Source of the DNA: an uncultured Dorea sp.
GTDB taxonomy: Bacteria > Bacillota > Clostridia > Lachnospirales > Lachnospiraceae
Direction of reading: 5' to 3'
Assembly: GCA_910579335.1 (NCBI GenBank)
Contig: CAJTUQ010000025.1
Span: forward strand, 3,596-29,949
Length of the DNA: 26,354 nucleotides
Each line of letters starts with the position of its first letter. The first letter of the stretch is position 1. The notes under the pieces were generated by a model. That model saw only the letters and a program-made list of their open reading frames with translations. It was not told the DNA's origin and did no database searches. Both the position numbers and the translations under genes were made by a program. Positions 5,138 through 12,865 of the stretch are shown here, one piece after another.

Positions 5138-5980
5138 TTACACTATGGCCCGTATATATTCTAAACTGTCAGAAAATTCCTCTTCTCTCCTCATCCCATG
5201 CAATATCAACGAATCACTGCATCCATATTTTTCCATGAGCCGCACAAGCCGTCTGTAATCTAAAATTCCACGCCCGGCCGATGTCAGCACCGTCTCCTCT
5301 CCCGGAACACTCGCCATAATATCTTTTCCATGTACTATATAGGTATATCTTCCTAATCTGGAAAATGCGTCCTCCATTATCCGCCTTATATTTTCCGGTG
5401 TCGCCGCCCCATCCGGTACCATATTGGCAACATCCATAATGATACGGATTCTTTCTGACTTCACTTCCTCAAAAAGCCTGCATGCTTTATCTGCGCTGTC
5501 TATCACATTTACCACCTCCGGCTCTATCCCAAGGTATATATTATATTTCCGGGCATAATCAATCAACGGGTCTAACGTCCTGCGAAAAGCCGCCCAAGTC
5601 TCTTCCGTCTCATTATCCGGATGCCACACCCATGCGTCCTTTGGGTTCCGTGTCCCGGTACATAGCGTAATTAAATTGCATCCCAGCTCTTTGCAGCTGG
5701 CTGCAAGCGCTTCAAAACGCTTGACGCATTCTTTCACCAGTTCTTCATCCGGATGCACCATGTTAAAGGTTCCATTTAAGGCCGTGATTTTTATATTATG
5801 AAAATCCGCCTCCCTGCGTATGGATGACACCAGCGAATCCGGTATCCGGTCTGGAAGCTCCTCCAATCCGGCAGATGTATAATTAAACTGCATCTGCCGA
5901 AACCCATACCCCGCAGCTGCCTGAAACAGCTCCGGCAAACTTCTTCTTTTTATTTCCGGAGAATACATTCCCAGTTCCAT
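5138..5980 (-). CDS. Sugar phosphate isomerase/epimerase-like TIM-barrel protein
   Basis: 280 residues from an ATG at 5980, which is 9 bases after AAGGAGG; a TTG two codons earlier is too close to it. The sequence follows the xylose-isomerase-like TIM barrel (AP endonuclease 2 superfamily): LGMYSPEIKRRSLPELFQ at the start, then ITALNGTFNMVHPDEE, LGCNLITLCTGT, a buried acid in YLGIEPEVVNV, RIIMDVANMVPDG, YIVHGKDI, and GRGILDYRRLVRLMEKYG near the end. The E, D and H residues in these blocks are the usual divalent-metal ligands. Such proteins isomerise or epimerise sugars and keto-acids or act as dehydratases. The substrate is unknown, but the position among sugar-acid genes fits an epimerase or isomerase step. 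Confidence 0.85.
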   Translation of the reverse strand: MELGMYSPEIKRRSLPELFQAAAGYGFRQMQFNYTSAGLEELPDRIPDSLVSSIRREADFHNIKITALNGTFNMVHPDEELVKECVKRFEALAASCKELGCNLITLCTGTRNPKDAWVWHPDNETEETWAAFRRTLDPLIDYARKYNIYLGIEPEVVNVIDSADKACRLFEEVKSERIRIIMDVANMVPDGAATPENIRRIMEDAFSRLGRYTYIVHGKDIMASVPGEETVLTSAGRGILDYRRLVRLMEKYGCSDSLILHGMRREEEFSDSLEYIRAIV

Positions 5981-6014
5981 TTTCAACTTCCTCCTTATTC
6001 AAATCAAATAACGC

Positions 6015-6866
6015 TTATCTACCGTCTTTTAACCCAAACCATTTTAAAACGCGCAGAATTGCCTTGTCCCAAAATTCCCAGTTGTGTTCTCCCTCTCTCT
6101 CCTCATAAGTAAAATCAATGCCCGCTTCCTCCAGCTTTCGGATAAACGGCGGATTCGTATGGTAGATCTCATCCTGTCTTCCTATGGTCAGATATAGTCT
6201 CGGCAGTCTGTCTCCTCTTTGAGCTGCGCGGAGCGGCCATGCGTTCAAATCATTATCCGAACCATTAAAATCATCAATTGTTCCCCAATCCATCACATGA
6301 TCCATGACTCTGCGGTACTCATAGTAATTGTCATTCTTCAATTTAAAAAGCGCCGCCTCATCTCCAATCAAGTGAAAATACGCCGTATGGTCATCCGCCC
6401 GGAAATCAAGCATCCCAGACAGACTGGCCGCCGCCGCATACAAATCCGGCCTCATAAATGCCGCTTTCACCGCACCATACCCTCCCATTGAAAGTCCCGC
6501 TATATAGGTATCTTCTCTCCGTCCGGACGCCGGAAAATAACTGTGTACGATACCGGGAAGCTCCTCCGTAAGAAAATCGAAATAATTATACCCTATCTTC
6601 TGATTTGAATAGTAACTTCGTCTTACTGCCGGCATAACAACAATAAGCGGAACATTCTCCACATATCTTTCCAGGGCAGTATACCGCATCCAATCCGTAT
6701 GGTCCTGGGACGTCCCGTGAAGCAGATAAAGCACAGGAAGGCACACCTTCCCTTCCTGCACGTTCTCTGCTCTTTTATTGAGACAGCGCACTTCCGGTAT
6801 TAAAACATACATCTCGCTTTCTATACCCAAAATCTCGGAATAAAAATGAATATCCATCCACGCCAT
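6015..6866 (-). CDS. Alpha/beta-hydrolase esterase (esterase D / EstA type)
   Basis: 283 residues, cytoplasmic (no signal peptide). The fold signatures are LPVLYLLHGTSQDHTDW near residue 43 (oxyanion strand), the nucleophile elbow GLSMGG with Ser126, a likely acid Asp232 in IGRQDEIYHTN, and His261 in EGEHNWEFW. This is the pattern of the esterase-D/S-formylglutathione hydrolase-like family, which includes short-chain acyl esterases such as tributyrin esterase EstA. AAGGGGTG sits 5 bases before the ATG. In this cluster it may remove an acyl group from the imported compound or open a lactone; neither can be chosen from sequence. Confidence 0.87.
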   Translation of the reverse strand: MAWMDIHFYSEILGIESEMYVLIPEVRCLNKRAENVQEGKVCLPVLYLLHGTSQDHTDWMRYTALERYVENVPLIVVMPAVRRSYYSNQKIGYNYFDFLTEELPGIVHSYFPASGRREDTYIAGLSMGGYGAVKAAFMRPDLYAAAASLSGMLDFRADDHTAYFHLIGDEAALFKLKNDNYYEYRRVMDHVMDWGTIDDFNGSDNDLNAWPLRAAQRGDRLPRLYLTIGRQDEIYHTNPPFIRKLEEAGIDFTYEEREGEHNWEFWDKAILRVLKWFGLKDGR

Positions 6867-6878
6867 ATTCTCACCCCT

Positions 6879-8009
6879 TTACCGAAGCATTCCAGGAAGA
6901 GTGCTAAAATCCATTGCCGGCATCGGCACAAAACGGCTCTGTATTTCTACAAAATTTTTATCCGGATTCGCCAACGCCAGCAGGATCTCTAACACATGCC
7001 TTGCCATCTCCCCGTTAAGCCGGCTTCTTCTTCCCATCCGCAGTCCGGCCGCCATCTCCGCAACTCCCAGCCCTCTGCAGTTGCCGCTGTGGGAAAACAG
7101 TACAGGCAATTGTGCCCACTCCGGATCATAGCCATTCAATTCTCTTTTTTCTGTCCTTTTGTATTTTATGGCATCGGTCTTACCTCCGAAACAATCCGGA
7201 TTAGGAACCACTATCGTCCCCTCCGTACCGACAATCTCCACCCCTGCGTCTGCAGCACTGTTCCCGTCCCAGGAAAGTGTTCCCGAACCGATAACCCCGC
7301 TTTCAAACTCAAGCAGTCCGCTTACATAGGTGTGTACTTCCGGACTGACGGACTCCCCAAAATGCGGAGCGCTTGTAACCAATACCTGATTACGGCTTGT
7401 GCGGCCCAGGCTGGCTACACGCTTTACCGCCCCCAGAAGATACACCATGCACGTAACATAATACGGACCTATATCAAGCACGGGGCCTGCGCCCGCACTA
7501 TAAAATGGCGCAGGATTCGGATGCCACACCTCAGGCCCTACCGCAATATTCTGAAAGCGGACTCCTATAGGCGTACCAACCCACCCATCCGCAATCAGCT
7601 TTTTGCAGGTCTGCACCCCCGCTCCAAGCACCGTATCCGGAGCGCATCCTACAAGCAGCCCTTTTTCTTTCGCAATACCGATGAGTTCATCGGCCTCTGA
7701 AAGATTGGTTGCAAGCGGCTTTTCCGTATATACGTTTTTTCCTGCCCGAAGCGCCGCCTTGCACAGTTCGGCATGAGATGCCGGATTTGTAAGGATAAGG
7801 ACGATTTCTATTTCTCTCATCGCCAGCAGCTCCTCATTGTCTGTGCAGGCTTTTTTAATTCCATACTTTTTTGCCTGTTCTCTGGCCGCCTCAGGGTTCA
7901 TATCTGAAACCGCAAGCACATTGACGTTATCATACAGGGTCGTCAAATTTTTGAGATAGATGTCACTGATATTCCCACAGCCGATAATTCCGACATTAAC
8001 CCTCTCCAT
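6879..8009 (-). CDS. Gfo/Idh/MocA-family NAD(P)-dependent oxidoreductase
   Basis: 376 residues. The N-terminal Rossmann fold has GIIGCGNIS near residues 8-16 for the nucleotide, followed by LTNPASHAELCKAAL and the family motif EKPLATN near 95-101. The C-terminal alpha/beta domain carries GPVLDIGPYYV, a region where this family places its catalytic Lys/Asp/His set, and YVSGLLEFESGVIGSGTLSW. Members oxidise or reduce hydroxyls of sugars, inositols and amino-sugar acids. GGGAGG precedes the ATG by 8 bases. Only 17 bases separate it from the ABC ATPase stop, so it is in the same operon. Confidence 0.93.
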   Translation of the reverse strand: MERVNVGIIGCGNISDIYLKNLTTLYDNVNVLAVSDMNPEAAREQAKKYGIKKACTDNEELLAMREIEIVLILTNPASHAELCKAALRAGKNVYTEKPLATNLSEADELIGIAKEKGLLVGCAPDTVLGAGVQTCKKLIADGWVGTPIGVRFQNIAVGPEVWHPNPAPFYSAGAGPVLDIGPYYVTCMVYLLGAVKRVASLGRTSRNQVLVTSAPHFGESVSPEVHTYVSGLLEFESGVIGSGTLSWDGNSAADAGVEIVGTEGTIVVPNPDCFGGKTDAIKYKRTEKRELNGYDPEWAQLPVLFSHSGNCRGLGVAEMAAGLRMGRRSRLNGEMARHVLEILLALANPDKNFVEIQSRFVPMPAMDFSTLPGMLR

Positions 8010-8026
8010 CTTCCATTCCTCCCTCT

Positions 8027-8749
8027 CTACAGCACTTTGCTTAAAAATAATTTTGTTCGTTCATTCTGAGGATTTTCAAATAATTCTTTCGGGCTGTTTT
8101 CCTCTATGATTTTTCCCTCGTCAAAAAATATAACTCTTGTGGCAACTTCTTTTGCAAATCCCATCTCATGTGTAACTGCAATAATCGTCATTCCCTCATT
8201 ACAGAGTTCTTTCATAAAATCTAACACCTCGCCCACCATCTCCGGATCCAGCGCAGACGTAGCTTCATCAAACAGCATTACGTCCGGCTCCATCGCCAGT
8301 GCGCGCACAATTGCCACTCTCTGTTTCTGGCCCCCTGACAATTGCGATGGAAATGCGCCCGCTTTATTCTCAAGCCCGATTCTTTTCAACATGGCGGCTG
8401 CTGTCTGTTTCGCTTCAGCATCAGACATTTTTTTGACCTTGCGCAGCGCAAGTGTAATATTATCCAAAACAGTAAGGTTGTTAAATAGATTAAACAGCTG
8501 GAATACCATTCCGATTTTTTCCCGCAGCTTATTAATATCCGTATCCTTTCCGGTAATCGAATCCCCCTCAAAGATAATTTCTCCGCCGTCAGGTTCCTCC
8601 AACCGATTCAGACATCTGAGGAAGGTGCTTTTTCCACTTCCGCTTGGGCCGATAATCACAACCACTTCGCCTTTTTTTATTTCAAAATCCACTCCCTTTA
8701 TAACTTCAAGTCCTCCAAAGGATTTTCTTAGATTTCTTACTTTAATCAC
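8027..8749 (-). CDS. Polar-amino-acid-type ABC transporter ATPase
   Basis: 240 residues, the standard GlnQ/HisP size. Walker A GPSGSGKST is at residues 34-42, followed by the Q-loop in GMVFQLFNLF, the signature LSGGQ, Walker B VMLFDEATSALDPE, and the switch His in AVTHEMGF. It energises import through the permease encoded just upstream. The start is GTG at 8749, inside the last codons of the permease gene, so the two are translationally coupled (8-base overlap). AGGAGG lies 10 bases before it. Confidence 0.96.
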   Translation of the reverse strand: MIKVRNLRKSFGGLEVIKGVDFEIKKGEVVVIIGPSGSGKSTFLRCLNRLEEPDGGEIIFEGDSITGKDTDINKLREKIGMVFQLFNLFNNLTVLDNITLALRKVKKMSDAEAKQTAAAMLKRIGLENKAGAFPSQLSGGQKQRVAIVRALAMEPDVMLFDEATSALDPEMVGEVLDFMKELCNEGMTIIAVTHEMGFAKEVATRVIFFDEGKIIEENSPKELFENPQNERTKLFLSKVL

Positions 8750-9395
8750 CAGCCTTCAGCCTCCTTTCCATCCTTCCAAGAATCTTCGTAAGCACGTATG
8801 AAAGCAGGAAATATAAAACTGCCGCAATAATCAGCGGAGAAAACGGCAGAAATGTATTGCCGCGAACAGTGTCCGCATTATACATCAGTTCATGAATCCC
8901 GATTACCGACGCAACAGAGCTGTCTTTTGTAAGTACGATAAATTCATTGCCCAGCGCAGGCAGTATGTTTTTAACTGCCTGCGGGATAATAACGTTTGTC
9001 ATTGCCTGCGTCTTCGTAAGTCCCAGAGACCTTGCAGCCTCCATCTGTCCTTTATCGACAGCCTGTATGCCCGCCCGTATAATCTCTGCCACATACGCTC
9101 CGCTGTTTATCGCCAATGCGATGACTCCCGCAAACATATCCGGCAGCTGCAGGCCAAGCAGGGCAGGCAGCCCGTAATAACTAATATACAACTGTACCAT
9201 CAGCGGTGTTCCCCTGATAAAATTAATGTAAGCGGTTGATATGCCGCGCAGGAGTCCAAAATGCGACAGCTTCATCAATGCAAAAACCAACCCTATCACC
9301 AGCCCAAAAATAACCGCAAAAAATGCCAATATTATCGTCATTTTCAGACCGGTAAGATAAAATGTATAATATCTGGGCAAAAAATCAAAACTCAT
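8742..9395 (-). CDS. Polar-amino-acid-type ABC transporter permease
   Basis: 217 residues with about five membrane helices, the size of GlnP/HisM-type permeases. The helices begin near residues 12, 52, 85, 150 and 185. The cytoplasmic coupling loop contains GQMEAARSLGLTKTQAM, a close match to the EAA motif that contacts the ATPase. Only one permease gene is present, so the transporter probably uses a homodimer. GAGGTGATAGG precedes the ATG. The 79-base gap after the binding-protein gene has no T-tailed hairpin. Confidence 0.95.
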   Translation of the reverse strand: MSFDFLPRYYTFYLTGLKMTIILAFFAVIFGLVIGLVFALMKLSHFGLLRGISTAYINFIRGTPLMVQLYISYYGLPALLGLQLPDMFAGVIALAINSGAYVAEIIRAGIQAVDKGQMEAARSLGLTKTQAMTNVIIPQAVKNILPALGNEFIVLTKDSSVASVIGIHELMYNADTVRGNTFLPFSPLIIAAVLYFLLSYVLTKILGRMERRLKAGD

Positions 9396-9474
9396 CCTAT
9401 CACCTCAATTAATCCCTGCCCTGCCGCAAATCCGTCCGGACAGCCGTCTCTAAATTTATAATTGTTTTCAGCTC

Positions 9475-10347
9475 CTATTCATCTACAAGCATATCAATCA
9501 TGTCCGCATCAAGCATACTGTCTGCTTTTTCCAACAGCTTATCATACGTTCCGTCATCCATAATGCGCTGAAGGGTTTTATCAATGGATTCTAATACATC
9601 CGGCGCCTCCTTTGATACTGCAATAGACGAACCTACATCATATTCCGGATCATTCTTAAAGATTAATTCCGTTGCCGTCAAGCCGGGATTTGCGATTGCA
9701 TAGAGCTGCGCAATCGGGTCGTCCAGTAAAGCGCCGTCAATTTTCCCACTCTGAAGCTGCAATATAATATCTGCATTTTTTGCAATTTCTACAGTCTTTG
9801 CCTTCGGATACATCCGCGACATAATCTCGCTTTGCGTTGAACCTTTCTGAACCCCTATCAGTTTCCCTTTCATATCGCTGTCTGCGGGAAACTCATCTTT
9901 GTTGTCATCACGCGCAAGAATTGTCTGAAGCGTATCATAATAACGGATTGAGAAATCCACGCTCTGTCTGCGCTCCTCGGTTGCAGCCATGCCTGCAGCA
10001 ACAAAATCAACATTTCCGGCCACAAGAGCAGCCAGCAGCCCATCAAAGGACATATCCTTTATCTCTAATTCAACGCCCAAATCCTTTGCAATTTCTTCCG
10101 CCACAAAAATATCAAACCCGGTAATCGTATCTTTTCCGTCTATTTCCTTGTGAAACTCCAGCGGAGGAAAACTAGCCTCCGTCCCCACGACGATTTTTCC
10201 GGATTTCTTAATTTTTTTCATGGTATCAGACATTTTTTCCGTCTCAGGATTTTCTGTTTTACTTTCCGTCTTGGACGAGCATGCTGCCAAACCTGCCAGC
10301 ATTGTTATCACCAGAATCATTGTTACAATTTTCTTCGCTTTTTTCAT
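9475..10347 (-). CDS. Polar-amino-acid-type ABC transporter substrate-binding lipoprotein
   Basis: I choose the ATG at 10347 (290 residues), because AAAGGA lies 9 bases before it; the ATG six codons earlier has no ribosome site. A signal peptide with lipobox LAAC places the lipid-anchored Cys at residue 23. The mature part is a family-3 solute-binding fold: KIVVGTEASFPPLEF at the start, GFDIFVAEEIAKDLGVELE, then FDGLLAALVAGNVDFVAAGMAATEERRQSVDFS. The Arg pair in the last block is where this family binds the substrate carboxylate, and GVQKGSTQ and GALLDDPIA follow. It captures a substrate with an amino-acid-like or carboxylate group outside the membrane. Its neighbours, all sugar-acid-type enzymes, argue against a plain proteinogenic amino acid. 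Confidence 0.94.
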   Translation of the reverse strand: MKKAKKIVTMILVITMLAGLAACSSKTESKTENPETEKMSDTMKKIKKSGKIVVGTEASFPPLEFHKEIDGKDTITGFDIFVAEEIAKDLGVELEIKDMSFDGLLAALVAGNVDFVAAGMAATEERRQSVDFSIRYYDTLQTILARDDNKDEFPADSDMKGKLIGVQKGSTQSEIMSRMYPKAKTVEIAKNADIILQLQSGKIDGALLDDPIAQLYAIANPGLTATELIFKNDPEYDVGSSIAVSKEAPDVLESIDKTLQRIMDDGTYDKLLEKADSMLDADMIDMLVDE

Positions 10348-10386
10348 AATACTGTTTCCTTTCATTTGTTTTATTTGTTTTATATC

Positions 10387-11544
10387 CTATTTCACCGTAT
10401 ATACAAGAAACGGATGAATTACGCTGTGCACAAGCTCCACTCCCAGTCCCGGCAGCTTTGGAACGGTCAGCCTGCCATGACATACTTCTTTTTCAAATGC
10501 ATGATTTACAATTTCATAATGGAGTTCGGGCTCGTAAGGGAAAATTTCGAGGATGAAAAAGTTACCGGTACATGCCGCAAGCTGTATGGCTACCGCAGTC
10601 AAAACCGGGCCGCCGCAGTTATGAGGCGCAAACTTTATCTGGTAAGCTTCCGCCATTGACGCAATTCGAAACGCTTCCATCAAACCGCCGCAGGTTCCCG
10701 GATCCGGCTGTACGATATCAACCAGCCGTTTTTCCATAAGCCGCTTAAAACCATATCTGGTATATAAGCGCTCACCCGCCGCAAGGGGTACAGACACACT
10801 TTTTCTTATCTGAAGCATTGCATCTATATCAAATGGATCTGTCGCCTCCTCATACCACACCGGATTGTACGCCGCCGCCGCATTTGCAATCTTTATCATG
10901 TCGGACGGCGCACCTTCTGCGGTTACATCCACCATGATATCTATATCATCTCCCACCGCCCTTCTTGTCTCCTTAACTGCCAAAACACTTTTTTCTATTG
11001 TTTCTTTCGAAAGATTACGTCCGATATGATGTACATTCAGATGCCTTACCGGGTCAACAATACTCAAAGGGTAAAGTTTCATTGCATCGTATCCGTCTTC
11101 CGCCACCTTCTCTGCCCGTCTGGCAAAATCCTGGGCAGTCTCGCATACGCCCTCAGACCATCCGTTCGCATAAACTTTAAGCTCCGTATTGCATACCCCT
11201 CCAAGCAGCTGGTACACCGGCACTCCCAGCACTTTTCCTTTAATGTCCCAGAGAGCCTGCTCTAAAGCGCTGACTGCACTATAAAAAATAACTCCCGCCC
11301 CCTTCCCCCAAAAAGTACCGTAATAAAATTCAGACCATACCGCATTAATATTTTCAGGGTTTTTTCCTATCAGATGCGCCCCGGCCAGCTCGTATATCAT
11401 TGCCGCCGCCGCATAGCAGCCTGTCCCAAAACCCACCGATGCCTCACCTGCTCCTGTGTATCCTTCATCTGTCATTACCTCCGCAATGACCGGACGCATC
11501 GCTTTCGTCTCTACAACATAGACTCTTACCTCGGTTATTTTCAA
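10387..11544 (-). CDS. Mandelate racemase/muconate lactonizing family dehydratase
   Basis: 385 residues, enolase superfamily, mandelate-racemase-like subgroup similar to D-galactonate dehydratase. The capping domain covers about residues 1-120 and the barrel follows. Metal ligands are Asp206 (MVDVT), Glu232 or Glu233 (WYEEAT) and Glu258 (AGERLYTR). The His308-Asp281 pair (FAPHN and QPDPGT) is the general base/acid seen in the family, and Lys156 lies in the second strand. In D-galactonate dehydratase a His follows the first metal ligand (DFH); here that place is Thr208, so the substrate or chemistry differs. The start is TTG at 11544, overlapping the TGA of the enolase-like gene by 4 bases (TTGA), with GGGGAGG 7 bases upstream. 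Expected reaction: dehydration of a sugar acid to a 2-keto-3-deoxy acid, or epimerisation. Confidence 0.9.
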   Translation of the reverse strand: MKITEVRVYVVETKAMRPVIAEVMTDEGYTGAGEASVGFGTGCYAAAAMIYELAGAHLIGKNPENINAVWSEFYYGTFWGKGAGVIFYSAVSALEQALWDIKGKVLGVPVYQLLGGVCNTELKVYANGWSEGVCETAQDFARRAEKVAEDGYDAMKLYPLSIVDPVRHLNVHHIGRNLSKETIEKSVLAVKETRRAVGDDIDIMVDVTAEGAPSDMIKIANAAAAYNPVWYEEATDPFDIDAMLQIRKSVSVPLAAGERLYTRYGFKRLMEKRLVDIVQPDPGTCGGLMEAFRIASMAEAYQIKFAPHNCGGPVLTAVAIQLAACTGNFFILEIFPYEPELHYEIVNHAFEKEVCHGRLTVPKLPGLGVELVHSVIHPFLVYTVK

Positions 11545-12836
11545 TATCCCGCCTCCCCAAGATGCGCCATTATAGGAAGTTTTTCAATATCCAGCATGGG
11601 AATCCCTGTCTTTTCCTCCGTCCGCAGCATAAAATTAATGTCAGCCGTCCGCGAGCCTTCCCTCGGCGCTCCGGTTTTAAACATATGAAATTCATAAGCG
11701 AACCCGATTTCTTTCTCCGGATCATCAAGGACGCCTCCCGCACGTCCGGACGGGATAACAAGCATCCCCTGTTCTTTCGCATACCGTGCTGCTTCTAGTG
11801 CTTCCGTAACAGTTCCCGCCTGATTGGGTTTAAAGATGACACCATCCGCAGCCCCTATTTTTACCGCCTTTTGAATGCGCTCTTTATCCGTACAAAGCAA
11901 ATCATCTCCTACAACAACTGTATTCAATTGTTTTCTTGCGGCTGCAAATCCTTCAAAATCGTTTTCCTCAAGCACGTCTTCCATGAACGCAAAAGGATAA
12001 CTCATAGAAAGTTTTTTTAATACTGCAATCATCTCCTCCCTGCCGCGAAGCTTTCCCCTGTATCGGTATGCTTTCTCCTGCACGTCATAATATCCGGTCG
12101 CCGCACAGTCCAACGCATAGCATATATTTTTTTTGTAACCGAGCTTTCCGACCGCCCGTTCCAAAAGATCCATAACCGCAAATGGATCTTCATCCGGAGC
12201 CGCATGGCCGCTGTAGCTTCCCAAGTCAACCTCCCTCCCCGTTTCTTTCGCTATAAGCTCCGGTAAATACATAAAAATTTCTACGACCATACGGATTGCT
12301 TCTTTGACCGATGTAATCCCCTTTGGAACAATCATAAATTCCTGAAAATCCTGCTTGATTCCTCCGCATCTTCCGCCATTAATGACATTTGACGCCGGCG
12401 CAAATAAATAGCGGGGCCGCTTTTTGGTCATGGATTCGTATAACTGCATATTCTTCAAATCAGCCGCTGCATAGGCTGCCGCCGCAGATACGGCAAAAAT
12501 CGCATTTCCTCCAAGCCTTGTCTTTCGTTTTGTCCCATCCAGCTCAATCAGCTTATCATCAATTTCCTCCTGTTTCTCCACATCCATCCCGATAAGAGCC
12601 GGAGCGATAATCTCATTCACGTTCCTCACGGCCTTGCAGACACTTAATCCACTGTAAAATCCGGGATCGCCATCGCGCAGGACAAATGCCTCCCCGCTTC
12701 CCACGGACGTCCCTGTCGATGCACCCGCACACCCTGCCGCTCCGCCCTGAGTAACGATTTCCGCCTCAACCACAGGCCTCCCGTTACAGTCCAAAACCTG
12801 CCGGGCATGAATGCTTTTGATTTTTCCACCGCACAT
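11541..12836 (-). CDS. Enolase homologue with altered active site
   Basis: 431 residues, aligning by eye with enolase along its whole length: NGRPVVEAEI near 18, GASTG at 38-42, GGNAIFAVS near 109, QEFMIVP near 165, CALDCAAT-type strand with Asp243, Glu286 (FMED), Asp311 (VGDD), Lys336 (FKPNQ) and Lys387 (FKTG). The three metal ligands and both lysines are kept. Several residues essential in glycolytic enolase are not. The GEHA His region reads GGRCGG (154-159). The GDEGG acid loop reads GSYSGHAAP (206-214). The SHRSGET phosphate-binding loop reads SGRAGGV (363-369). It therefore probably acts on a substrate other than 2-phosphoglycerate, still by removing a proton next to a carboxylate. AAAGGAGGT is 7 bases before the ATG. 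It is coupled to the downstream dehydratase by overlap and follows the first glycerate kinase. Confidence 0.88.
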   Translation of the reverse strand: MCGGKIKSIHARQVLDCNGRPVVEAEIVTQGGAAGCAGASTGTSVGSGEAFVLRDGDPGFYSGLSVCKAVRNVNEIIAPALIGMDVEKQEEIDDKLIELDGTKRKTRLGGNAIFAVSAAAAYAAADLKNMQLYESMTKKRPRYLFAPASNVINGGRCGGIKQDFQEFMIVPKGITSVKEAIRMVVEIFMYLPELIAKETGREVDLGSYSGHAAPDEDPFAVMDLLERAVGKLGYKKNICYALDCAATGYYDVQEKAYRYRGKLRGREEMIAVLKKLSMSYPFAFMEDVLEENDFEGFAAARKQLNTVVVGDDLLCTDKERIQKAVKIGAADGVIFKPNQAGTVTEALEAARYAKEQGMLVIPSGRAGGVLDDPEKEIGFAYEFHMFKTGAPREGSRTADINFMLRTEEKTGIPMLDIEKLPIMAHLGEAGY

Positions 12837-12865
12837 GCCGTTTACCTCCTTTCATCATTTTTTAC

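Noticed and set aside
6996..7700. 234-codon plus-strand frame
   Set aside because: Runs antisense across the Gfo/Idh/MocA gene, whose family motifs are clear on the other strand; low-complexity Arg/Thr/His-rich product.
8106..8801. 231-codon plus-strand frame
   Set aside because: Antisense shadow of the ABC ATPase gene; Ser/Pro-rich translation without any recognisable domain.
10150..10659. 169-codon plus-strand frame
   Set aside because: Antisense to the binding protein and dehydratase starts and to their intergenic gap; no ribosome site.
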